Below are positions 27,293 through 37,628 of a DNA stretch of 39,881 nucleotides, one piece after another. The translations under genes and the position numbers were made by a program. Origin of the DNA: Campylobacteraceae bacterium (GTDB lineage Bacteria; Campylobacterota; Campylobacteria; Campylobacterales; Campylobacteraceae). Numbering within the stretch: the first letter of the stretch is position 1; every line of letters begins with the position of its first letter. The stretch is taken from positions 1-39,881 of the forward strand of contig JAIRNE010000008.1 of NCBI GenBank assembly GCA_031258205.1, written 5' to 3'. The notes under the pieces were generated by a model, which did not search any database, was not told the origin of the DNA, and was given only the letters and a program-made list of their open reading frames with translations.

Positions 27293-27718
27293 GTGAAATT
27301 GAGAAAAGCGTTTACACTTATGGAACTTATGATAGTTATCATGATTTTGGGGCTTCTTACAGCCATTGTTGTACCCAATCTTGTCGGTCAAAGCGAAAGG
27401 GCAAAAAGGAGTTTAGTCTGCATACAGATGAAAACCATCAGCGAATCGCTTAAAATGTTTAGAGCTGATTTCGGAAATTACCCGCAGTTAGACGAGGGGC
27501 TTGAAGCTCTTATCAATAATCCAGACGCGTCAAAATACAAAAACTATCCAAACGGCGGATATCTATCGGCTCAATCTGCGCCGAAAGACTCTTGGGGAAC
27601 GGAGTATGTATATATAGCGGACGGTGAAATTTTTGATATTATATCTTTAGGCAGAGACAAAAAAGAGGGCGGAGACGGCGACGACGAGGATATATATTTT
27701 AGCAAATGTCAAAATTAA
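27293..27718 (+). CDS. gspG: type II secretion major pseudopilin GspG
   Basis: KAFTLMELMIVIMILGLLTAIVVPNL...DSWGTEYVY; GTG start 27293 with AGGA upstream preferred over ATG 27236. Confidence 0.92.
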   Translation: MKLRKAFTLMELMIVIMILGLLTAIVVPNLVGQSERAKRSLVCIQMKTISESLKMFRADFGNYPQLDEGLEALINNPDASKYKNYPNGGYLSAQSAPKDSWGTEYVYIADGEIFDIISLGRDKKEGGDGDDEDIYFSKCQN

Positions 27719-28239
27719 GAGGCGCGTTTACGCTTTTTGAATTGTTATTGGTTTTGCTGTTGATAGTGATTTTATACGGTTTATTTGCCCAAAACTTTTC
27801 CATCTCATCTCAAGAAGACGAATCGGTAAAATTAGAAAGATTAAATCTGTATCTTGCTGGAATCGGCGGCGGTGAAAATCTTGTCTCTTTAAGATGTATT
27901 GATAATTGCAATGAGTGCAGAGTGTTAATAAACGGCAAGGATACAAATAAAACGCTTAATGTTTTTGAAAAAAACAGCGCTGTGGAAGCTTACTATTTTG
28001 ACGGCAAAAGATTGGAAAAAGCGGCGTTTGACGATTATCATGTAAGCGGATACAGAAGAGAAAAGGTCTGCTTTAGATTGGATGTATATCCAAATGGCAG
28101 CAGCGATAAATTAGTATTGGAATATAAGAAAAAAGCGTATCTGTTTGAAAACTACATGGAAGATGGGAAAGTATTTGACAGCGTTGCAAGCGCGCGGGAT
28201 TTTTTGGAAAACAGCCAGCTTGAAGCAAGAGGACGATAA
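27706..28239 (+). CDS. type II secretion minor pseudopilin (GspH-like)
   Basis: GAFTLFELLLVLLLIVILYGLF prepilin motif; position in operon. Confidence 0.7.
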   Translation: MSKLRGAFTLFELLLVLLLIVILYGLFAQNFSISSQEDESVKLERLNLYLAGIGGGENLVSLRCIDNCNECRVLINGKDTNKTLNVFEKNSAVEAYYFDGKRLEKAAFDDYHVSGYRREKVCFRLDVYPNGSSDKLVLEYKKKAYLFENYMEDGKVFDSVASARDFLENSQLEARGR

Positions 28240-28241
28240 CA

Positions 28242-29456
28242 TTGATATTTAAATATTCGGGGATAGACGGGTTTGGCAATAAAGTAAACTCTAAAATAGA
28301 AGCTTTAAGTTTGGACGATGCCAAACGCAGGCTAAAGTCTCAAAATATTATTTACAAAAGCCTGAAAGAGGATAGCTTTACGTTCCTAAACAGATTTACC
28401 CTCAAAAGAAAGCATAAAATTTCCTCCGGCGAACTCGCCGTATTCAGCCGCGATATCAGCATATATTTAAAATCCGGAATATCGTTGGTGGACGCCGTGG
28501 CTCTATCCTCAAATCAGTATGCAAAAAATAAAAAAATGCAGCTTTTTTTAAGAAGCATAAAAACGGCGTTAGACGAGGGGAAAAATTTCTATTTCGCGCT
28601 TGAAAATCAAAATGTCATAGCGCTGCCGAATTTTTACAAACAATCCATAAAAGTATCGGAAGACAGCGGCATATTAACCGAAATACTGCTTGAGTTGTCG
28701 CGCTTTTTAAAAGAGCAGGAGAGATTGGAAAAGCAGGTGCAAAACGCGTTTGCGTACCCCATCTTTATACTGATAGTCTCTTGTTTTATGGTGGGCTTTA
28801 TAGTAACTTATATAGTTCCGAAAATCAGCTCCATATTTGAGCAAATGAATCAAGAACTCCCTAAAATCACGCAAATAGTGATAGCTTTCGGAAACTGGAT
28901 GTCAAATAACTGGCTCTATCTTGCCGCAGGAATATTTCTGTTTGCGCTTCTATTCAGATTTATTTTGAAAACAAGCTCAAAAATAAGATACAGATTTGAT
29001 TTTCTCATGTTAAAACTGCCGTTTTTCGGCAAAATCATACAATCCTCAGAACTTGGGAGATTTACGTATGTGGCTTCCGTTTTGGTAAGATCGGGCGTGC
29101 CTTTCGTAAAAACCGTAAGACTTAGTTCTAGTATCTTGAAAAACAGCGTTATCGCCGCCGTATTTGAAAAAGCTTCACTGAAAGTCGTAGAGGGTTCGCG
29201 TCTTTCCGCCGCGCTTCTTAAAAGCGGTTTTGAGCTTGACAACTCTTTTGTTCAAGCTATTACGCTGGGAGAAGAGACGAGCGAGGTTTCTATGGTTTTA
29301 CACAATATGTCGGAGCTCTATTTTGAGGAAAACAGAGACAAAATAGCGCTTTTTTTATCTCTTTTGGAACCTGCATTGATGCTGATTGTCGGCGGAATTA
29401 TCGGGCTTATAGTAACTTCTATGCTGCTTCCTATATTTTCAATAAATATCTCATGA
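28242..29456 (+). CDS. gspF: type II secretion inner-membrane protein GspF
   Basis: LAVFSRDISIYLKSGISLVDAV; three TM regions; IVPKISSIFEQMNQELPKITQ; TTG start with AAGAGGA. Confidence 0.93.
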   Translation: MIFKYSGIDGFGNKVNSKIEALSLDDAKRRLKSQNIIYKSLKEDSFTFLNRFTLKRKHKISSGELAVFSRDISIYLKSGISLVDAVALSSNQYAKNKKMQLFLRSIKTALDEGKNFYFALENQNVIALPNFYKQSIKVSEDSGILTEILLELSRFLKEQERLEKQVQNAFAYPIFILIVSCFMVGFIVTYIVPKISSIFEQMNQELPKITQIVIAFGNWMSNNWLYLAAGIFLFALLFRFILKTSSKIRYRFDFLMLKLPFFGKIIQSSELGRFTYVASVLVRSGVPFVKTVRLSSSILKNSVIAAVFEKASLKVVEGSRLSAALLKSGFELDNSFVQAITLGEETSEVSMVLHNMSELYFEENRDKIALFLSLLEPALMLIVGGIIGLIVTSMLLPIFSINIS

Positions 29457-29463
29457 GGTTTAT

Positions 29464-30351
29464 ATGCGCAGAAAAAAAGGAGTAGTTCTTCTTACCGCCG
29501 TAGGACTTATCATGATGCTCTCTTTGCTGATTTTAAAGAGTGTGGATATTTCGCAAAAATATTTTGACAGAGCAAACGAGAAAAGCTTGTTTATACAGTT
29601 AAATAAGAGTTTTCTTGACGTTTTGGCAATCTTGCAAAAAAGCTCCCAAGAGATAAAAGATGCGCAGACGCTTTCTGTTATCATAGGGCTTCCCATAGTT
29701 CTTGGCACGGATAACGGCGACATAAACGTCATGTTAGACATATCGTCCGCAGGAGGCGTCATAAACGTCAATAATCTCATTTTGAACAACAACGGCACAA
29801 ACGAGCCTTTATATAATCTTCTGCAGACTCTTTTATACGAATATGAAGTGGCGAATTCAAATTTTTTCTTATCTGTTTTGCTTGACGCTATAGATACGGA
29901 TAAAGAAGAGAGAACATACGCAAGCGAAGCGGCTTTGAAAGGTTACAGATTCAGCGACGGCGGCATAAATTCAAAAGAGTCGTTTGATTATCTTTTGGAC
30001 TATTTCACGATAAACGGCGGAGACGCTAAAATATACGATATCCCATGGGAAGAGATTATAGGCTTTGTCGGAAAGGATGTAGATTTTAACTATATAAAAG
30101 AGCCGTTATTTGCTTTAATAAAAAAAGAGTATAATCTGTATTCGTTACAGAAAGACGGGATTATAAGTTCTTACGACGAACTATATATCTCCTCAAGCGA
30201 CAAAGAGAAGCTCAAAGCTTTGAATATTGGGTTTTTTTCACCCAGAATATTTTGCAATATGAATTTTTTTTACATGAAACAGGCGAAATCCTTTAATTTT
30301 TTATATGATATGGAGTCAAAGAGAGTTGGTTACATTGAAACGGTTTTTTGA
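29464..30351 (+). CDS. type II secretion GspK-like minor pseudopilin
   Basis: KKGVVLLTAVGLIMMLSLLIL N-terminus; VMLDISSAGGVINVNNL; DAIDTDKEER; operon position. Confidence 0.75.
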   Translation: MRRKKGVVLLTAVGLIMMLSLLILKSVDISQKYFDRANEKSLFIQLNKSFLDVLAILQKSSQEIKDAQTLSVIIGLPIVLGTDNGDINVMLDISSAGGVINVNNLILNNNGTNEPLYNLLQTLLYEYEVANSNFFLSVLLDAIDTDKEERTYASEAALKGYRFSDGGINSKESFDYLLDYFTINGGDAKIYDIPWEEIIGFVGKDVDFNYIKEPLFALIKKEYNLYSLQKDGIISSYDELYISSSDKEKLKALNIGFFSPRIFCNMNFFYMKQAKSFNFLYDMESKRVGYIETVF

Positions 30352-31342
30352 TAATTTGCGAAGTATGTCAAAGCGTTTATTGGACGCTTTCAAATGGCTC
30401 TGCCGCGATAAATTCTACAAAGCTTACGACAATAAAGTAGTTTTTGCGGATACAAAACATATAACGACAGACGGTTTGAATATGTTTGACGTTATTTTGT
30501 CTCCTAAATATTATTGGACAAAAATAGAGACGCTCCCCGTAAAATACGCTTTTCAAGCGCGCGAATATGCTCCTTCCATATTTGAGGGTTTTATCCCAAA
30601 GGGCGACTACTCGTACATGGCGGTAAAACAAAACGGCAGCTTCATGCTGTTTGTTTATGATATCAAAAATATATTGGATAATTTAGAATCCATAGGCATT
30701 AAACCCTCTCATATAAGAAAAGCGTATTTTGCGCAGACAGAGTTTGCAAGCTGCCAATGCGATATAAAAATAGACGACAATAACGCTTTGTCCATACGCG
30801 AGGGCAAAGTCATAAAAGTTCCGCTCTCATTGGCAAAAGAGCATGTGAATATACAAGAGATACTGCGTACGTTAAAACTTTCAAAAAATGTGGTCAAACT
30901 CGGCAAATTCAATCGTATTTACGAAAAACGCACAGCCCTTAAAGGCGTCATATACGCGCTGATATTTTTGACTGCGCTCTTGTTTGCGGAACTGTTTTTT
31001 GTTACGCATGTATTAAATTCGCAGGAGAAAAAGAGGGAAGAGATATTAAAAGAATATTCTCTGCCCTCTACCGAAATTCAGCTAAACGCGCTTTTAAAAC
31101 AACATGAGAGAATAAATAAAGAACAAAAAGATATCAGAGAAAAAGTCAGCGAAGTTTTCAAATTTCCATTTTCGCAGGGCGGATATTTCAAAAGCATAGA
31201 AGCAAGCCGCTCGCAAATTTCGCTGATAATGCATGTAAACGACAAAAGCGACAGCATTAAGAGTTATTTTCAAAAATCTTTTGTCATAGAAGATTTTCAA
31301 GACAGTACCAACGATATTAAAATAAAGCTGCGCTATGAATAA
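30305..31342 (+). CDS. GspL-like type II secretion protein
   Basis: Cytoplasmic N-domain, single TM (GVIYALIFLTALLFAELFFV), coiled coil; true start probably TTG 30326 or 30335. Confidence 0.6.
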   Translation: MIWSQRELVTLKRFFDNLRSMSKRLLDAFKWLCRDKFYKAYDNKVVFADTKHITTDGLNMFDVILSPKYYWTKIETLPVKYAFQAREYAPSIFEGFIPKGDYSYMAVKQNGSFMLFVYDIKNILDNLESIGIKPSHIRKAYFAQTEFASCQCDIKIDDNNALSIREGKVIKVPLSLAKEHVNIQEILRTLKLSKNVVKLGKFNRIYEKRTALKGVIYALIFLTALLFAELFFVTHVLNSQEKKREEILKEYSLPSTEIQLNALLKQHERINKEQKDIREKVSEVFKFPFSQGGYFKSIEASRSQISLIMHVNDKSDSIKSYFQKSFVIEDFQDSTNDIKIKLRYE

Positions 31343-31718
31343 GATAAATCCTTTAATTTTGATATCGGTTTTGGTTTTGATACTGACAGCGGCGGCATTT
31401 AACGTTTCTCGTTTGAAAAATGAGATGGGAGAAAACGGCAAAGCTCTTCTTGCTTTAGACGACAATGCAAAGAAAATAGCGGTTTCTAAAAAAATCTGGG
31501 ATAAAACAAACTTAAAAGAACGCTTGGACGCTATTTTTAACGCCGCGAACATCAGCGATAAAGGAAAAACGTTTGAGGTAAAAATTTCATCTTTAACGCG
31601 CGGACAGATAAATGATATAGTCAAAAAAACGTTGAGCGGCGGCTTTGAAATAGAGAAATTTGCGATTTTAGCCGAAGCGGAAGATAAAATATCTTTTACT
31701 TTGGAGATAGCAAAATGA
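31335..31718 (+). CDS. GspM-like type II secretion protein
   Basis: 127 aa, N-terminal TM, ferredoxin-like periplasmic remainder; follows GspL-like gene. Confidence 0.55.
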   Translation: MNKINPLILISVLVLILTAAAFNVSRLKNEMGENGKALLALDDNAKKIAVSKKIWDKTNLKERLDAIFNAANISDKGKTFEVKISSLTRGQINDIVKKTLSGGFEIEKFAILAEAEDKISFTLEIAK

Positions 31719-32242
31719 AAATTTTAAAATACGTCCTATATACGATACTGTTTTTATATGTTGCGGTCATATTTCTGCCTAAAGAGAATTTCTATTTTTT
31801 TGCGGAGCATAAACTTAACGAGCGTAAAATTATATTGAGCAATGAAACATTGAGCGATTTTATGGGCGTTTTTACGGCGCAAGAGGCACATGTATCATAT
31901 TATGGCGACGATATCGCGCAGATAGATACGATAAGAATTGTGCCGTTTATTTTGTATAACGAGGCAGCTCTTGAAAGCCTGCATGTCTCAAAAAAGTTCC
32001 AAAGTTTTATTCCAAGCGAAATAGACGCAGTAAAAATAAAATTTACGCCGCTTTATCCGACAAAATTGTGGCTGAGCGCGGACGGCGATTTCGGAGAGAT
32101 TCGCGGCAGTTATAACATGTACGATAAAAAATTGAGACTTATCTTAAATCCTCAAGAATATTTTAAGCAAAAATATCCGACTATTTACAGAGAATTTAAA
32201 GACATGGACGGAGAGTTGATATATGAATCATCTTTTGAATGA
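31715..32242 (+). CDS. GspN-like type II secretion protein
   Basis: 175 aa, N-terminal TM, GSYNMYDKKLRLIL; operon position before GspC. Confidence 0.55.
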   Translation: MKILKYVLYTILFLYVAVIFLPKENFYFFAEHKLNERKIILSNETLSDFMGVFTAQEAHVSYYGDDIAQIDTIRIVPFILYNEAALESLHVSKKFQSFIPSEIDAVKIKFTPLYPTKLWLSADGDFGEIRGSYNMYDKKLRLILNPQEYFKQKYPTIYREFKDMDGELIYESSFE

Positions 32243-33038
32243 TAAAACGCTAAACGTTATCTTTAAAATTTTAATTTGCATAGCCGTATCAAAAAGCATA
32301 GCGTTGGCGTTTTTTATTTTTCTCCCCAAAAGCGGCGTAGAGATTAGCCGCGGCGAAAAAAACCTTATAAATTTTAACGCTTACGATTTCTCTTTTTTTT
32401 CTCGTCCGTCTCAAAATTCAGAAGTTTTAAATACTCAAAATTCGCAGATAAGCAGTTTGAAACTTTCGGCGATATATAAAGAAAACAGCGGCAAAAACGT
32501 TTTTATCATTATCTCGGACGGCAGTTCGTCCGAAGTTTTAAAAACGGGGGACAGGTATAAACAATACGTTGTGGGCGAGGTAAAATCAAACGGCGCGTTT
32601 CTTAAAGAGAATGACAATGACCTTTGGATAGCTCTCGCTGAGATTACCTCTCAAAATACGCAGGCTGCAACCAGCAGAGTGAGTCCTTCGCGGCAGAATT
32701 TACAGACAAATGAACAAGAATATACAAATATTTTAAAAAGAAGCGAGATAGACGAACTTATGGCAAATCCGGATACGGTATTTAAAAATATAGGCTTTAA
32801 AGAGGTCATGAAAAACGGAAAAATGGAAGGTTTTAGAGTGCTTAGTATCAATAGAAACTCCCCTTTGGCAAAATTGGGGCTTCGCGCGGGAGATATCGTA
32901 CAAAGCTTTAACGGAATTAAGCTTGATAACTACTCAAGCGTTCTTGAAATTTATAACAATGCCAAATCATACAGCAGAGTAAAATTGGAAGTTATGAGAA
33001 ACAATGAAAAAAAGGAGTTTGAATATGAAATTTATTAG
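32223..33038 (+). CDS. gspC: GspC-like protein with C-terminal PDZ-like domain
   Basis: Single N-terminal TM; FRVLSINRNSPLAKLGLRAGDIVQSFNGIKL. Confidence 0.85.
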   Translation: MNHLLNDKTLNVIFKILICIAVSKSIALAFFIFLPKSGVEISRGEKNLINFNAYDFSFFSRPSQNSEVLNTQNSQISSLKLSAIYKENSGKNVFIIISDGSSSEVLKTGDRYKQYVVGEVKSNGAFLKENDNDLWIALAEITSQNTQAATSRVSPSRQNLQTNEQEYTNILKRSEIDELMANPDTVFKNIGFKEVMKNGKMEGFRVLSINRNSPLAKLGLRAGDIVQSFNGIKLDNYSSVLEIYNNAKSYSRVKLEVMRNNEKKEFEYEIY

Positions 33039-34995
33039 AATAGTCATGTGTGTTATTTTATCGGTAAGCTTAAATGCTCAAAGTATTGAAGACGCTAATT
33101 CCGCGGTTGAAATAAATTTTAGAGATTTGGAGATTACGGATTTTATAAGGCTTGTTTCAAACGTTTTAAATAAAAATATACTGTTTTTAGAAACAATACC
33201 GGGCAAAGTAGAGTTTACTTCCACAACGCCGGTAACCAAACAGGATTTACCGCTCATATTGCAGTCTGTTCTTGCGGCAAAAGGCTATACTATGGTAGAT
33301 CATGGTCAATACATGGAGATTGTAAGAAGCAATATGGTAGCGCAGTACAATCTGCCTGTAGTAGGCAAGTCTCAAGGGTATACGCAGATGGTTACGCAGA
33401 CGATAAAAGTAAAAGGTTTGAATGTTGACGAAGTTATAAATAAGATAAGACATCTTGCATCCGTATCCGTCAAATTTGCGACCGTTAGAGAGAGTAATCT
33501 GCTCGTTATAACCGATTTCCCAAAAAATATAGACACAATAAAAAAAGTCATAACGCTCATGGAGCAAAATGTAGCTTCGGAAGTGGCGTTTATCAAAATG
33601 TATAACGCCAATATAGAGCAGACTTTTCCGATACTGCAGTCAATATCAAGAAGCGTTTTTAATGAAAGGATAGAGAGCGAGAAAGTAGCGTTATACGAAA
33701 ACAGAGCCGATAACGGAATCATTGCCGTGGGTTCGTATGAAAATATAGAAAAACTGAAAGAGATTATAGCCAATTTGGACAAAGGGCAAGAGTCGTTTCA
33801 AATGGTTACAAGAGTGATACAGCTCAATAATACCGAAGCCAAAAATGTCCATAAAATAGTAAGCGAAATTCTCTCTTCAAACGCTTTAAACGTAACGGCG
33901 CCCTCTTCAAGCGTTTTAATTTCCGGAAACCAGACGATTATACAAAACGCCGCGAGAGCAGTCAATGCTAATAAACCCATACTCTCTTTGGACGAAGCGA
34001 GCAACTCTATAGTCGTTCTGGCTGCGCAAAAAGATCATGAGATTATAAAAGAGATAATAAGCGAACTTGATAAAGAGCAAAAGCAAGTCTTTGTAAAAGC
34101 GAAAATTATTGAAATCAGCGAAGCGGCTTCGCAAAGAATAGGCGTACAGTACGGATTTGAAGGTGGGAGAGTAACCTCGGACGGACTTTATACGTTTGCT
34201 ATGAACATGGGAGGAAGCGCGCTTGCCTTATCTCCTGTATTAGGCTCTGTTATTAATTTTGAAGATATAAAATCAGGTCTTGCTTTCGGCGCATCCATAG
34301 ATTTTCTAAAAACAAACGGCGCGGCTAATATCGTCTCGGAGCCATCATTGTTGTGCGTAAACAATATTGAGTCAAAAATATATATAGGACAGACGCAATC
34401 CATCATTACAAGCGCTACAAATTCGGACAGCACTACGGATTTAACAAGAAACACATACACAAGAGAAGACATAGGCTTAACCCTGCAGGTAAAACCCAGA
34501 ATTGCAAATGACGGAAAAGTTACCCTGCAAATAGAAGCGATAGTAGAAGATGTGATAGACGGAAGCGGCGGAAGCGGCGGTATGCCCACTACGACAAAAA
34601 GGGAAGTGAGCACGACGGCTATAGTAAAACACGGCGAAAGCGTCATCGTGGGAGGTCTTATCCGCAATAAAGATACCGAAAACAGCAATAAAGTTCCGCT
34701 TTTGGGGGATATACCGCTTTTGGGAAATCTTTTTACGCATACCACCGACGTTAATGATCAGCTCAATATTGTTTTGGTTTTAACTCCTTATATAGTAAAC
34801 TCCAGCGATGAATTATCACAGTTAAAGGTGCAGTTATCCGAACTTGATATGATTCAAGATGTTTACAGCAGACAGTTGAAAGAGGAGCTTAAAAAAAGAG
34901 TGGAAAATGCGCCGAAAATTAAAGACAATATTGAAAAAAGCGCCGATGCGCCATTCGGAAGCGACGCGTATTGGAATAATTTAATACGCAAATAG
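33025..34995 (+). CDS. gspD: type II secretion secretin GspD
   Basis: Signal peptide; NLDKGQ..., VFVKAKIIEISE, ...ILVLTPYIV-type ending NIVLVLTPYIVNSS; start ATG 33025 with AAAGGAG (ORF track 33004). Confidence 0.95.
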   Translation: MKFIRIVMCVILSVSLNAQSIEDANSAVEINFRDLEITDFIRLVSNVLNKNILFLETIPGKVEFTSTTPVTKQDLPLILQSVLAAKGYTMVDHGQYMEIVRSNMVAQYNLPVVGKSQGYTQMVTQTIKVKGLNVDEVINKIRHLASVSVKFATVRESNLLVITDFPKNIDTIKKVITLMEQNVASEVAFIKMYNANIEQTFPILQSISRSVFNERIESEKVALYENRADNGIIAVGSYENIEKLKEIIANLDKGQESFQMVTRVIQLNNTEAKNVHKIVSEILSSNALNVTAPSSSVLISGNQTIIQNAARAVNANKPILSLDEASNSIVVLAAQKDHEIIKEIISELDKEQKQVFVKAKIIEISEAASQRIGVQYGFEGGRVTSDGLYTFAMNMGGSALALSPVLGSVINFEDIKSGLAFGASIDFLKTNGAANIVSEPSLLCVNNIESKIYIGQTQSIITSATNSDSTTDLTRNTYTREDIGLTLQVKPRIANDGKVTLQIEAIVEDVIDGSGGSGGMPTTTKREVSTTAIVKHGESVIVGGLIRNKDTENSNKVPLLGDIPLLGNLFTHTTDVNDQLNIVLVLTPYIVNSSDELSQLKVQLSELDMIQDVYSRQLKEELKKRVENAPKIKDNIEKSADAPFGSDAYWNNLIRK

Positions 34996-35004
34996 GACAA
35001 TTTG

Positions 35005-36525
35005 ATGAGCGGCATAGAATATATACATGATACGAATTTAGAACCTTTTGAGGTTGAGTCCGAAGAGATTAACGTAGCTCTTAAAAATTATGTGCTTTTT
35101 TCAAAGATAGACGATATCGTGTGTGCATGCATTGCCGAAAACTACATGAATGCGGCTTTTGAATATCTATCCAAACAAAAGACGGGATATAAAGTAGTAT
35201 TTTTGGACGAAGAGTCGTACGAGAGGCTTTTTAATAAATTTTTAGAACTTAGAACCGATAAAGAGCTTGGAGCTATAGATAAAAACGCCGAAGAGGAGGC
35301 AAGCGTTGACGAAGATATGAATTTGACGGAGTTTTTGAGAAACTCGGGCGATATTCTAACGTCCGAAGAGTCTGCGCCGATTATAAAATTTGTAAATTCG
35401 CTTTTTTATCAAGCCATCAAAAAACGCTCAAGCGATATTCATATAGAGATGCATGAGTTTAAAGGCGAAATACGCTTTCGTATAGACGGCGTATTGACAA
35501 AACATATAGAGCTTGAAAAAAACATTTTAAACCTTGTCATAAGCCGTATTAAAGTCATATCAAATCTTGACATATCCGAAAAACGCATCCCGCAAGACGG
35601 CAGAACGCAGATAAAAATAGCCGGACGCACGCTTGATATCCGCGTCTCTATACTGCCCGTGTATTACGGCGAGAGAGTCGTTATGCGTATTTTGATGGAT
35701 TCTACGCAGATTCCATCGCTTTTGGAACTTGGATTTACCGACAGTTTGATAAATGGATTGAACAGTATCTTGCAATACTCGCATGGTATTATTTTGGTAA
35801 CGGGACCGACCGGCAGCGGCAAATCTACCACGCTGCATTCGTTTTTGCAAAAATTGGCATCGCCCGAAAAAAACATCATCACTATAGAAGATCCGGTAGA
35901 GTATAAGACAAACAATATAAATCAAATTCAAGTAAATAATAAAGTCGGACTTACTTTTGCCGCAGGGCTGCGCTCCATTTTAAGGCAGGATCCGGATATA
36001 GTCATGGTAGGCGAGATACGCGATAACGAGACCGCTTCCATAGCCACGCAGGCGGCTCTTACCGGACATTTGGTGCTCTCCACGCTGCATACAAATAACG
36101 CTACAGCCGCTATAACAAGACTTGTGGATATGAAGATAGAGCCGTTTTTGATTTCATCAACGCTACTTGCCGTGCTGGCTCAAAGATTGGTGCGGCTGCT
36201 TTGTCCTCACTGCAAATCGGAGGATAAGATAGCCGAAGATTACGCAAATCAATTTTCCATCAAAAAAGAGACCGTTATTTATAAAGCCAACGGCTGCAAA
36301 CAGTGCGGTTATACGGGATATATAGGCAGACAGGCGATAGGAGAACTGCTTATTATGAACGACGATATAAAAACGATACTCAAAACGACTACGAACGATT
36401 ATCAAATCCGCTCTTTTGCCAAAGGAAAAGGTATGATATTTTTATCGCACAGACTAAAAGAGCTTTTGTCGGAAGGCAAAATATCGCTTGACGAAGCGAT
36501 AAGAATCGGAATAAAAGATGACTAA
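35005..36525 (+). CDS. gspE: type II secretion ATPase GspE
   Basis: Walker A VTGPTGSGKSTTLHSFL, Asp box IITIEDPVEY, Walker B ILRQDPDIVMVGEIRDNETA, zinc motif CPHC...CKQCGYTGY. Confidence 0.97.
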   Translation: MSGIEYIHDTNLEPFEVESEEINVALKNYVLFSKIDDIVCACIAENYMNAAFEYLSKQKTGYKVVFLDEESYERLFNKFLELRTDKELGAIDKNAEEEASVDEDMNLTEFLRNSGDILTSEESAPIIKFVNSLFYQAIKKRSSDIHIEMHEFKGEIRFRIDGVLTKHIELEKNILNLVISRIKVISNLDISEKRIPQDGRTQIKIAGRTLDIRVSILPVYYGERVVMRILMDSTQIPSLLELGFTDSLINGLNSILQYSHGIILVTGPTGSGKSTTLHSFLQKLASPEKNIITIEDPVEYKTNNINQIQVNNKVGLTFAAGLRSILRQDPDIVMVGEIRDNETASIATQAALTGHLVLSTLHTNNATAAITRLVDMKIEPFLISSTLLAVLAQRLVRLLCPHCKSEDKIAEDYANQFSIKKETVIYKANGCKQCGYTGYIGRQAIGELLIMNDDIKTILKTTTNDYQIRSFAKGKGMIFLSHRLKELLSEGKISLDEAIRIGIKDD

Positions 36526-36946
36526 AGCGTTTACGCTTATTGAAGTTTTGATAGCTGTGGCTATAGTATTCACAGCAGGTCTTGGACTTTTGAGCGTAAG
36601 TTCCAATAACTCTAAAATTATCAATTACGCAAAGAGTAAAACGCAGGCAAATATGTTTTTCTCTTTGGCGGTTTTAAATAACCTCTGCGGCGCAGATAAA
36701 GAGACAAACTTGTACGATGCGGTGAAAACAAAATTTATGATAAAAGACGACAGCCTCATATCCGCCTTAAAAGAGCAAAACCTCACATGCGAGAGCGAAG
36801 AGGTATTTAATATGAAACTCTCGGACAGCAAAGAGATTGAGGAGAGCTTGGATAAAATTCCGCAGATGACATTTATCATCAACAAAATCGCCGCTAACAT
36901 AAACGGCGCAAATATAATAGGATACGAGATAAAGGCAGAGATGTGA
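36518..36946 (+). CDS. type II secretion minor pseudopilin (GspI-like)
   Basis: TKAFTLIEVLIAVAIVFTAGLGLL. Confidence 0.7.
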   Translation: MTKAFTLIEVLIAVAIVFTAGLGLLSVSSNNSKIINYAKSKTQANMFFSLAVLNNLCGADKETNLYDAVKTKFMIKDDSLISALKEQNLTCESEEVFNMKLSDSKEIEESLDKIPQMTFIINKIAANINGANIIGYEIKAEM

Positions 36947-37476
36947 AAAGAGCTTTCACGCTCATAGAGATAGTCGTATCTATCGCTATATTTTCCGTTA
37001 TAGCCATATACATGTATCAAGCTATAAACACCGTGCAAAAAAGTAACGACATTAACTCTTTGCGTTACATAGAGTACGCGAAAGAGCAAAAAATAACAAA
37101 GCTTTTTTATAACGACTTTTTTTTGCAGACAAATATATACGCCGCCCTAAACATCACAAACAGCGGCGATTTTGATATTTTGCGCCTGCGTACCAAAAAC
37201 TCCCTGCATGCCATGATAAATCCCCATATTGCTTATTTTGTCAAAGATAACTCTTTATACAGGATAGAATCAAAAAGAGATGAAACCATTCCTTTGACTT
37301 ATGAAAACATAGAGCGCGTCAAGGTGGATAAACTCATGGAAAACGTAACCCTTTTTCGCATATATGCAAACAAAAACTCTTATCTTATCAGTTACCGCGC
37401 CAAAGAAAGGTTTGCCGCATTTCAAATCTCTTTGCCGCAAATCCCCAGCGCAAATAATCAAACCAATCAAAAATAG
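36943..37476 (+). CDS. type II secretion minor pseudopilin (GspJ-like)
   Basis: KRAFTLIEIVVSIAIFSVIAIYMYQAI. Confidence 0.7.
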   Translation: MKRAFTLIEIVVSIAIFSVIAIYMYQAINTVQKSNDINSLRYIEYAKEQKITKLFYNDFFLQTNIYAALNITNSGDFDILRLRTKNSLHAMINPHIAYFVKDNSLYRIESKRDETIPLTYENIERVKVDKLMENVTLFRIYANKNSYLISYRAKERFAAFQISLPQIPSANNQTNQK

Positions 37477-37590
37477 CGGCTGTTCGCATCCGCAATTTTG
37501 CTTATTCAAGATAAAATGCCAATCATACGCAGTTTTGATTGCGTTTATATATTTCGCAATAAAATCAGAACAATAAAAGTTATATTTACA

Positions 37591-37596
37591 TATAAT
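37591..37596 (+). promoter_or_regulatory. -10 element for the Sel1 gene
   Basis: TATAAT about 33 nt upstream of ATG 37629. Confidence 0.4.
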
Positions 37597-37628
37597 GCGA
37601 TAAATTTTTGACTGATAAAGAAGCGGCG

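Noticed and set aside
33372-33782. 136-aa and other antisense ORFs across the T2SS genes
   Set aside because: Shadow ORFs opposite strongly recognised secretin/ATPase genes, no RBS or domains.
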